Source: Myrmaecium sp. VS I D KN 1 (lineage: Eukaryota; Ascomycota; Dothideomycetes; Valsariales; Valsariaceae). Taken from it: 64,000 nucleotides of DNA. Under the pieces are notes generated by a model. That model did no database searches. It was not told the DNA's origin and was given only the letters and a program-made list of their open reading frames with translations. The position numbers and the translations under genes are program-made. The DNA is taken from the NCBI GenBank assembly GCA_019775845.1, contig JADQAV010000015.1:744001-808000 (forward strand), written 5' to 3'. This document shows positions 55,897-64,000 of the stretch, piece after piece (positions within the stretch are counted from its first letter, which is position 1; every line of letters starts with the position of its first letter).

Positions 55897-57011
55897 GATC
55901 GGTCGACCGTAACCGCCCGGTGCGGCCGGGATGCGGAGAAGTCAATCATTGTGGATGCAGTATGTGCGCCTGGTGGTTGGGGATTATCCCCAGTGGACTC
56001 GCTATCCTCTTCCTACGCATCTTCAACCCTAAAGGATGGGTGGGGCAGGTAAGGTTAACAAGGATGACGAAGAAGAAGCAACCACCCACATCACATGTTA
56101 GAATGCCCCAGGAAAGCCACCAGCTCCCGGGGCGGAGGGCGGTAGGGGTTAAGCAATCGAGAAGAGAGAAAGAAAGAGGTCATGATTTCGGACTATCTGT
56201 TTCGCGCCTCCAACCGGGGTATAAGCCAAATAAAGACAGGGAATAAAAGAAAGTTAAGTGAAAATGAAAATGGATTATGTGAAAGTGCAGGCCCAATCAT
56301 ATCATACGTGTCCCCAGCCGAATTTTTGTCCCTTCTTCCGCGTGATCGAGCCTTCCCAATCTGAATCTGCGGGAGAGTGTGTATGTGTATGTGTGTGTTA
56401 CAGCAGGTTTCGAAACATGCGACAGAAACCCCCATGTACGGTCGTGGGGGGAGGTGGGTTATGAACAAGGAGAAGAAAACGAAGAAGGGGGCACGAAATG
56501 CGAGTGAGAGGTGAGTCCACGTTGGCTCGATTGGTCGCCATCCGCTTTTATGTTTCGCAAGGGGGAAAGAAGGACAAGAAAAGAAGGGGGAGCGGGGAAA
56601 AGGGGTGGATATCTTGACAATAAACGCTGCAAGTACAGAAATTTCGGAGCACATGGGGTTTTTTTTTTTTCTCAATACCCCAACATTGAACATCAGCATC
56701 CCATCCCTCCCCCGCGCGTATGCAGGGAGCAGGGGAGTGCAGGCGATTTGTACATCGTGAACCCCGGGAAGGGCGGCGGTGGATGTTGGAGAGGACGAGA
56801 TAGGTAGGGAAGAGGAAGACAGCGCCGTGATTGAGCGGAGCGGGAACGAATGGTCAGCTCCATGTGGAAACTGTTATGTTGCGCTGCTTTCGTAGAGACT
56901 GATGCCATGTGCCGCCTCCAATGTCAATAAAACAGTTGGTTCAATGTATGGCAGGCAAGTGTGGTCGCGATGCAATTCGAAACAGAAGCAGTGAGCACTC
57001 CCCAGAAGCGT
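55897..57011. other. Convergent intergenic region
   Basis: Tail-to-tail spacer between the permease and the RhoGAP gene. A GT-rich run lies at 56375-56398 and a T-run at 56659-56670. No gene. Confidence 0.5.
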
Positions 57012-60000
57012 TTAGTCGAACGCGCCCTCTTCTCGCACCAGATTCAGGTCCTCCTGCAGCCGCGGCATGTTGCTCTTCCGCCGGTTGTCAAGGCCCATGT
57101 TCATCAGGAGCATGCCGCTCTCTCGGCGTTTCTTCTTGGTGTCGAGCCCGTTGGCGGAATGGATCGTCCCGTTCAGGCTGCCGTAGCCTTCGCCTTGCAT
57201 CTGGTAGACCGACGGGTCGTAGCTGGGCTGCATCGGAATGAAGCCGGTGTCGTACTGGTCACGCAGTTGGCCCCCGAAACTCGGCGCCTGCGCCTGCTGC
57301 TGGAAGGACGTCTGGTTGTAGGCGGGAGTGGGGAGGTCGGAGAACATCTGGCGGCGTGGAGAGCGGATCTGGTCGGGCGTTTCGGGTGCGGTGACGACGA
57401 TCTCGCGGATGGGTGAGCTGGCTTCGTCGACGGGGACGCCGAAGATGCCATCGTAGTCGGTGAGAAACATGGAGATGAGGGGCGCCGGAATGTTTAGAGT
57501 GGGTGCGAACACGATGCCGACTGCGAAATCAAATCAGTAAAAGGCAGCTTGCACAGGGCGCCAATGTCAAACATACCGTTTCTGACGGTCATCTTGTTAA
57601 CCTCGGCGTTTTCGACAATGTCAATCAAGAAACCAGAGAGCGCCATGAGGAGCTCCAAATTCACGCGCGGCAGCTTGTGGACGAGCACATTGAAGGCTGC
57701 GATCTTCTTCTCTTTCTCGTCGAGATCTCCTAGATGTTAGACAGACTTCGACAGGGGTAAGGACACAAGGCTTACCTAAGACTTTGAGGAAGTCGATATG
57801 CAACTCCCTGGTAAGGATAGAAGTTGGGAGCTCGCGCAGATAGAGCTTGAGGAGGGACGCCACAGCATGGACGTCATAGTACTGCCCATCAAGCAGTTTG
57901 ACATCTCCTTCCGTATTGAACCTGTCACGGAGAGCTTTGATGACGATGTTGGATCCACTCAACCGGAAAATCCCTTCTTCACTCGTTGCTTTCTTCGCCC
58001 GGAGGTACTCAAGCGATCGATAGACCACCGCCGGTAGAGGCACGTCGATATCCATCGGCTGAGAATACTCGACGGCTTCGGCAAGCGGGATGCCGAACAC
58101 AACATGCGCTTCGGGCACGCGGTTCAACGGCTGTTGGCTGCCGTTGCCCGACTGCAGGTCGGAAGACGACCTCCCGCGGAAGCCGAAGATACTCCTCTTC
58201 TTATCCTTGGTGGAGGTTCCGTAATAAGCCTTGTTTCCCCACTGAGCAGCATCCTGGATGACGGAGCCGTTGGTTGGCCCAGAAATGGAGGGATGAACTT
58301 GGTGATGTGAGGTTTGTTGGGCAGGCGGGTTGAATGGAGGCGAAGCAGCACGGACAGGACCGCGGACCGGTGCCTCTGCCGCTATCGTGTCTTCGTAACT
58401 CAGGGACTGTACCGTCCTATGCCGTTTTTCTGCATCCGGACTCCCCCTGTGCTTTGTCTTCTGAGGGATCGCCTCACTACTGCTGTGAGAGTGATTAGCC
58501 GGACGTGTGGCTGCGGGTGGTCGTTTAGTGCTCTCGGACGGAGAAGGACGCTGTTCCTTGTCATCGACACCGTCGACGTATTGGAGCAGAGCATCAACCC
58601 AGGCGTCCCGTTCCTCATCGCTTTCTGCGCACAGCACGTGCCGCACCAAGCTCGCCGAGTCTTTCCGTTTCGGCTCCAGGATCAGAAATGCGTGTCGGTA
58701 CTGGTTGTCAGCATCCTCGTTCTGCCGGGACGGAGACTGGTTGTTCTGTTGCTGAGACTGCTTCCCGATCTGGGCGTGCAGGAGTTTGATAGTGCCGAGG
58801 TGTGCACCGCCGGCCGCTTCGTAATACCGCAGCTCGGGTCCATCCAACACAAAGTATCGAGCCTTCCAGCCTCCAAAATTCTTCCCACGTTTCGTCAAAT
58901 ACCCGTCTTTACGAGGCTTGGGTTTGCTTGACGGTGCAGTCGAGTTCGGCGACTCCATGTTCGGTGTCCCCTCCACCTCGGCTCCAATCACATCCGTGGA
59001 AAAGAACTCACAAGCAATGAGAGCAGCTTTCTCTGACATGGGCGTATCCAGCAACACATCAAAGTAACTGTTCAGCGCGGCTCTCCTTGCATCGATCTTA
59101 GCAGGCGCATGTCCACTAAAGAGCGCTCGGTCGGGCAGCTTGCCCTGGAAATCGCAAAGCGACCTGATCTGCTGATCGAGCGCGGGCAGAGCCATGATAG
59201 TCTTCTCAACGCGCCACAGTTGCTTTCCGTCCGATCGCGCGTAGACTGCTAATGTGAACACCGTATCCTCCTCCTGTGGCTTCTGGGCCATTAAGCTGAG
59301 ACGTGAAGGTCGCATTCTAGACGAGAACACGCGGACATCGATTGATGGCAAAGCATTCGGAGGAAGAAGAAGCCCGGGGTATTGGTCGGAAACGAGGCCG
59401 CGGTATATATTTTCCGGGCTCGGAGGTGCCACACTATACATCGAGGGCTTCTCAGTGTCTGGGCTGAGGCCCGTGGAAGGCGCTTTGAGGTTACCACTGG
59501 CTTGTGGGACAGACTGTTGGGCATAGCCTTCGGCGCGAGCGAGGTGCGGGGATGTGAAAGCCAATGGTGACACGGGCGGGAGTGGTATCGGTTGCTTTGG
59601 AGCACGAGGGGAAAGGGGCAGCCCGGTCCTGGACGATGGAGAAGAGGTGGTGATTTTGTTTGGCATTCGAGGAGCCGGAGAGTTCGGGGGCCTATCCCCG
59701 GGTCGAGGGCTGGAAGGTAGACCGGGACTCAGAAGAGGTGTCGATATAGCACTTCGATGGACAACCATCGATCCATCGGAAGGTGCAGGACTTAATAGAG
59801 CATTTAAAGAGCCCGGAGCATGCGCCATTCGCGGGGAACTTGGCAAGCCTTCGTCCGGCCCGATCCCGCGGATGATAGGAGGCTCAAGTGCAGCACGGCC
59901 ATCGTCACGACCGGAGGGGTCTTGTTCAGATGATTTTGCTGTGGTCTCACCCTTGCTCTTGCTCTTGCTTTTACTCTTACTTTTGCTCTTTTTCCTAGAC

Positions 60001-61688
60001 TTACTTCGCTCTTCCTCTTCCTTCTGCACCAAAGCTTCCCGCACACGATCATCCTCTTCTCTCGTCTTTCTCCGTCCACGTTCAAACTGCGGGATTTCGT
60101 CTACTTCTAGGATGTCATCGTATTCAGATCCGGAATCTTCGCCGGGTGTTGACTGATGGAGATGCGAACTTGCGCGGTTCGGCTCAGAGAGATTTAGGGG
60201 CGCAGGAGGTGCCTTCCTCAGGGGCTGCGTCTGTCGGTCAGGACTCGAAAAGGAACCTGTGCCAAGCGTTGGGGAGGCATGTGACAAGGAGAGGGATGGG
60301 GTTTTAGTATGTTGTCTTAGTCGAGGGCTAGGAAGGCTCGTAGCATGTTCGCTGCCTTCGTCAGGTGAAGCCGTCGCTTCAGGGGCTGGTGGATTTTCAT
60401 CGACCTCAGGGTGAACAGCAAGGGGAGAGGATTTCCCCGACTTGTCCTGGTGGTTTATGTGGAGCGGTGATACATGGAACGGAGGGGTAGAGAGCGCGGA
60501 CGATGCTCCGGAGCTCTTCGCAGAGTCTGAACCTTGGGGTAACACAGGTGAGTCGATAGACTGAGGCTGAGTATCCGTCTTGGACTCCGAAACAGTACGC
60601 TTTTGCGGCGTCGCCTCGGAAGCAATTCCTGGCACTTCCAGGCTAGCCTTTCGCGCGCCGTCAGCTCTGTTGGGGGAATCATCGGGATGATCACTGAGCG
60701 ATGGGGACTGGCTTGCTTCTCTGACAGCAGCGAGGTCAAGCCGCTGAGCGCCCGACACTGGTGGAATCTGTGCCAGATGCTCCTTCAATTTCTTCCTGTA
60801 GCGATCTTTATCCTTCAGCGCTCGCTCGAGATCCTTGTTCAGCCCTAATATCATCGCCCGCTGCTTCTCCACCAGCCTCCACAACTGCGAGTTGTGATTC
60901 GAAGCCTTCTGCTTCTCCTTCCATAAGGCGTGCATGGCCGCCTCAGGCGAACCAGCCGCGACTATCAAGCTACCAAAGTCTGGGGGGTTCGTCGAGTTTG
61001 ACGAGTCTTGTGAACCCCGAGGCGTGTGGGAGGCATTGGAGAGGTGGGAAGGCGATGCGCTCGAGGATAGCGAGGAAACAGCGGAGTCGATGGAGGCATT
61101 GCGGGCTATGGACGGGCGAGGATCGGGGCGATTGGACGCTGAGAGAGGAGACATGTTGGACTCGGGGGAGAGCGGTGGTGATATGGTGCCGGAGGGATGG
61201 ACGGGAGCGGAGAAGTTTCGCTGTTGTACATGAGAGCGCGATGCCGTTGGCAGGGTGCTTTCTCTCCCGTTGGGCAGTCGGGATAGCGTGCGGGACGAAG
61301 CAGGATCTCGGAAGCGTGCGTCTGCGTCTTCGGTAGCTAGTAAGGCATCCAGCCTCTCGCGAGGCGATCGTGGTTCGTCGTGGTTGGACAGAGCGCCGTA
61401 GGACGGTGATCGGGGCGAATGAGGGCTTTCGGCGTGCCCCGCCGAAGGCGAGGACGTCTGGCTTGCTTGGTGAAGCGGACTGGGAGCTGCTTTGCGCTGG
61501 CGCCCAGCAGACAGATCCGGTCGTGAGGTGGTGATGATCTTGGGTCTGACGGGCGTCGACTGGCGAAGGGCGCGTATGCTGTCGGCGAGAGAGGGCGAAG
61601 ACGGCGATTTGGAGGTCGGGGAGGCACCGTCCTGGCCGATGGAGGAGGAGGCATAGGAGCCAGCTCCATAGCGACCTCCTTGCGACAT
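57012..61688 (-). CDS. RhoGAP with PX and PH domains (Bem3-like)
   Basis: GTPase-activating protein expected to act on Cdc42/Rho at polarised growth sites. Exons 61688-57776, 57729-57577 and 57520-57012 give 1524 residues (yeast Bem3 is 1128). The first ~750 residues are disordered, Ser/Pro-rich, with a short coiled-coil (KNHN-type segment SQLWRLVEKQRAMILGLNKD, then LERALKDKDRYRKKLKEHL) and a KSKSKSKSKSKSK stretch. A PX-like domain lies at about 790-910 (FTLAVYARSDGKQLWRVEKT). The PH domain starts near 921 (KDGYLTKRGKNFGGWKARYF). RhoGAP spans about 1194-1390 (VFGIPLAEAVEYSQ, the Arg-finger loop EEGIFRLSGS, LLKLYLRELPTSILT, IVFAPTLNIP). The extended N-terminus suggests phospho-regulation. Confidence 0.94.
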
Positions 61689-62887
61689 GGCCCCGTCGCT
61701 GCTGCTCTGTGATGGCGGCTCAAACCAGCTAGTGCCGTCCGTGGCGATTGACCCGATCGAGACGCGACCTGTCGTCTGTCGTCCTGCGCGTGTGGGGTGC
61801 GAGGGGGTAGGGGAGGGGGGAACCGGGATGGGGATGGGGACGGGACTCGTTGAAGGAAGCAGGATGGTGCACTCGGTTGTGCCTCACATGAACCAGGAAC
61901 CCCGGCACTCTTGGGTTCTTCCTGCTCCACGACGAGAGCACCCGCACCTCACGTCGGGCCCCGGGGATGGACAACGCCGAGGCCGACGACACTCGCTCCG
62001 GGAGATTTTGGAGAAGAAGGCGATACGCCGTGAGAGCGCACTGATGCTCCGCCGGCGTGAGGATGAGAGAGGGAGAGAGGGTTGAAGGATCGGCAGCAGC
62101 GAAACAGGAGAGAAAGAGGAGCGAAGGAGGGAGAGAGGGAGAGAGGCCGCTGGGGATGGGATGGGCGTGCCTGGCCGTCACGTACCTAAACTATAGGTAG
62201 GCGTGTGTGGCAAGCTTGCCCGCGCGCGATTACTCCTCACACGCCTTTGGTCAGGGGGGGCAGATGGGCAGATACTCTCCGTAACTACAACACGTTAAGG
62301 GTGGATGGGCCGCTGATATGGAGTCGAACACCGCGCTAAATCCCGACCCCCAACGGCAGCTAAGACCTCTGAAGCTTGCTTAAATTAGGGCCCGAAGAGG
62401 ACGATGGCCAACGGAAAGACCTTCATTCACTGGTCCTACTTCTAGAGTAGGGACCGGACAAACTGGCAAGCGACAAACGGACGTGTACCCGGACAGTCCG
62501 AGCCGTAACGAACGTATAGACATGCCTCTTGGACAAAACCACATGGATCAGGGGGAAGAAGGGCGCAGCAGTAACAGCGACAACAACAGCGGCAGCAGGC
62601 ACGTCTGCGGAAATTGTTCGTTCGTGGCGGGCTTTGGGACGGTTTGCCTGCATGCACCACGTACAAGTACAGTAACTAAGTATCGGTACGCTATTTCCCT
62701 CCTGCGAATAGCAGCAGTTCGCTCGGGGGAGAGGAAGGGACGAAGATTCCATGGATTGCAGCGGACGGGAGATGGTCGTGGTATCTACTACATATCTACA
62801 GTACAGTATGTGTACCTCAAGTACAGTACGTACTACGTATTTCTGTCCTTCACGGCCCAAGCCCAAGAGCCTCAGGCTCATTCAGAG

Positions 62888-63415
62888 GACGAGCCTATGG
62901 AACACCCTACCTGGCGCTGGGGAGCACCCCAGTAACTCACCGTCGCCCTCATTTTAGAAGGCATTCCTGCACGCGCACGTAACTTCAAACACCCTTCCTC
63001 CTCCAGGCCCTCATTTACGCCCTTACTTACGCAGGCTCTTACTTACCCACGCCCCGCAGGCTCTTACTACGCAGGCTTTTATTACACAGGCTCTTACTTA
63101 CTCAGGCCTCGCTTACGCAAACCTGGCCTGCGAGGGCCCTACGTGGGGGTACGAGGGGCCTACGAGGGGGTTTGCCGAGGGGGCTCTGAGGGCTCTGAGG
63201 GCTTGCTACGAGGGGGCCTACGAGGGGGCCTGCGAGGGGGCCTGCGAGGGGGCCTGTGAGGGGGCCTGTGAGGGGGTCTAGGAGAGGGCCAACGTGAGTG
63301 AGTATTTTGAGGAGAGATTAACACGTGCCTCCCGGGGCCTTGGCTGCCTGTTGAGGGAAAGTCTGGCCCACTGGGGTACTCCCCAGCGCCAGGTAGGGTG
63401 CTCCATAGGCTCATC
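62888..63415. repeat. 46-bp inverted repeat enclosing a minisatellite (528-bp unit)
   Basis: The left arm 62888-62933 (core GAGCCTATGG, CACCCTACCTGGCGCTGGGG) recurs in inverted orientation at 63370-63415 with three differences, all transitions. The 436-bp interior holds degenerate GCAGGCTCTTACTTAC-type units at 63004-63125 and the G-rich minisatellite. A short direct copy, CATTCAGAGGA, lies beside both arms. It could be a MITE-like or foldback element; no transposase or clear target-site duplication was identified. Confidence 0.8.
63138..63287. repeat. G-rich 12-bp minisatellite
   Basis: Tandem 12-bp units of the form GAGGGGGCCTRC, about eight near-perfect between 63207 and 63287 with degenerate copies to the left. 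G5 runs lie all on the + strand, so G-quadruplex formation is plausible. Confidence 0.88.
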
Positions 63416-64000
63416 CCATTCAGAGGAAAACGCAATGCTGTCCGGCAAACCGATTGGTGCGGATCCGAGAGAGGTAGTAGTAACTTAAATGATCCCTCAT
63501 CCTCACGGAACGGAAGGGTGTTGAAGAGCGAGCTGAGAGGCACGGGTAGTTACGCGATGCAAAGCCGGACAAAGAAAGGGAAGAAAGGCTGAAACATCAA
63601 CCACCCACGTTTTGCGTGATTCGTGACGAGATGGATGGGCCACTCTGCCCTCCCCCCCTCCCCACCTCCCCCTATTCTTGTGCATCCCGTTCGCCATTCG
63701 ACCGTCATCCGTCATTATCTATTGGACGACGGCGAGGCAGCTCGTCACATTCCCCTTTCTTTTACATACAAGTACTATAACACAATCAATATCGCTTTTT
63801 CCACCACACCCACCACATCGCTCGCCTACTCACCATCCGCGGCAACTCGCAAACGATTCATTATTCGTCGGTCTAAGCTACCAGACAGGACATGTGCAGG
63901 ACGATCGTTATCAGAGTCGCTTCTATATACCCCTTTCTACTTTGACATAAGAGAAAGAAATCAAAGAACGAAAAGAAGGGAGTTATCTCTCCAGCAAGAA

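Larger units (their letters stand above)
61689..64000. other. Non-coding right end with repeats
   Basis: 2.3 kb without a supportable gene. It contains the RhoGAP leader, GAGAGG-rich sequence near 62060-62150, the inverted repeat pair and minisatellite listed separately, and from about 63700 a C/A-rich stretch resembling the leader of a rightward gene beyond the window. Confidence 0.5.

Noticed and set aside
63160-63543. 127-codon minus-strand frame with RPPR repeats
   Set aside because: Simply the translation of the 12-bp minisatellite; no independent support.
1-64000. CRISPR arrays, transposases, reverse transcriptases, rRNA genes
   Set aside because: None seen on either strand; the tandem repeats present lack unique spacers.

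Overview
This window is nuclear DNA from a filamentous ascomycete (Pezizomycotina). The genes are protein-coding with short GT-AG introns, many of them near the 5' end. There is a Zn2Cys6 transcription factor, an Msn2/Seb1-type C2H2 factor, several MFS permeases, a fungal Csi2 protein and a Bem3-type RhoGAP. Order and genus cannot be fixed from the sequence alone. No virus-like element, intact transposon, CRISPR array, rRNA or secondary-metabolite core gene was seen.

Layout. 0-1.5 kb: a DHA14-type drug exporter (-), cut by the window edge. 2.9-5.6 kb: a branched-chain aminotransferase (-) and an Erv2 sulfhydryl oxidase (+), divergent. 6.8-10.0 kb: a LYAR zinc-finger protein (+) and a two-TM, Mug154-like protein (-). 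10.65 kb: an intron-containing tRNA-Lys(CUU) (-). 12.2-17.9 kb: an ACS-family permease (+) convergent with a Zn2Cys6 factor (-), separated by an AT-rich block. 18.8 kb: ribosomal protein eL36 (+). 20.1-21.0 kb: a decayed GT8 glycosyltransferase (+). 22.1-25.8 kb: a TUG/Ubx4-type UBX protein (-) divergent from a thioredoxin-PITH protein (+). 25.8-34.6 kb: a gene-poor stretch with simple repeats and scattered coding-like scraps. 34.6-40.3 kb: the Msn2-type factor (+) and Dph6 (+). 40.6-44.2 kb: PNO1/Dim2 (-) divergent from Mdm31 (+). 46.2-49.7 kb: Csi2 (-) divergent from FCF1/Utp24 (+). 50.9-55.9 kb: an orphan protein with a HeLo-like N-terminus (+) and a second ACS permease (+). 57.0-61.7 kb: a PX-PH-RhoGAP protein (-). 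61.7-64 kb: non-coding, with a 46-bp inverted repeat enclosing a G-rich minisatellite.

Functional themes. The content is mostly housekeeping. Ribosome biogenesis and translation are well represented (eL36, PNO1, FCF1, LYAR, Dph6). Two proteins whose families work with Cdc48/p97 and the proteasome (UBX/TUG and thioredoxin-PITH) are transcribed divergently from one spacer. Transport and regulation are represented by three MFS permeases and two transcription factors. I found no convincing new multi-gene system. The most interesting items are the orphan HeLo-like protein, the inverted-repeat/minisatellite unit near the right end, the GT8 pseudogene and the coding-like fragments in the 25.8-34.6 kb gap. 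Exon boundaries were read by eye; each multi-exon model given with exons closes to a whole number of codons.
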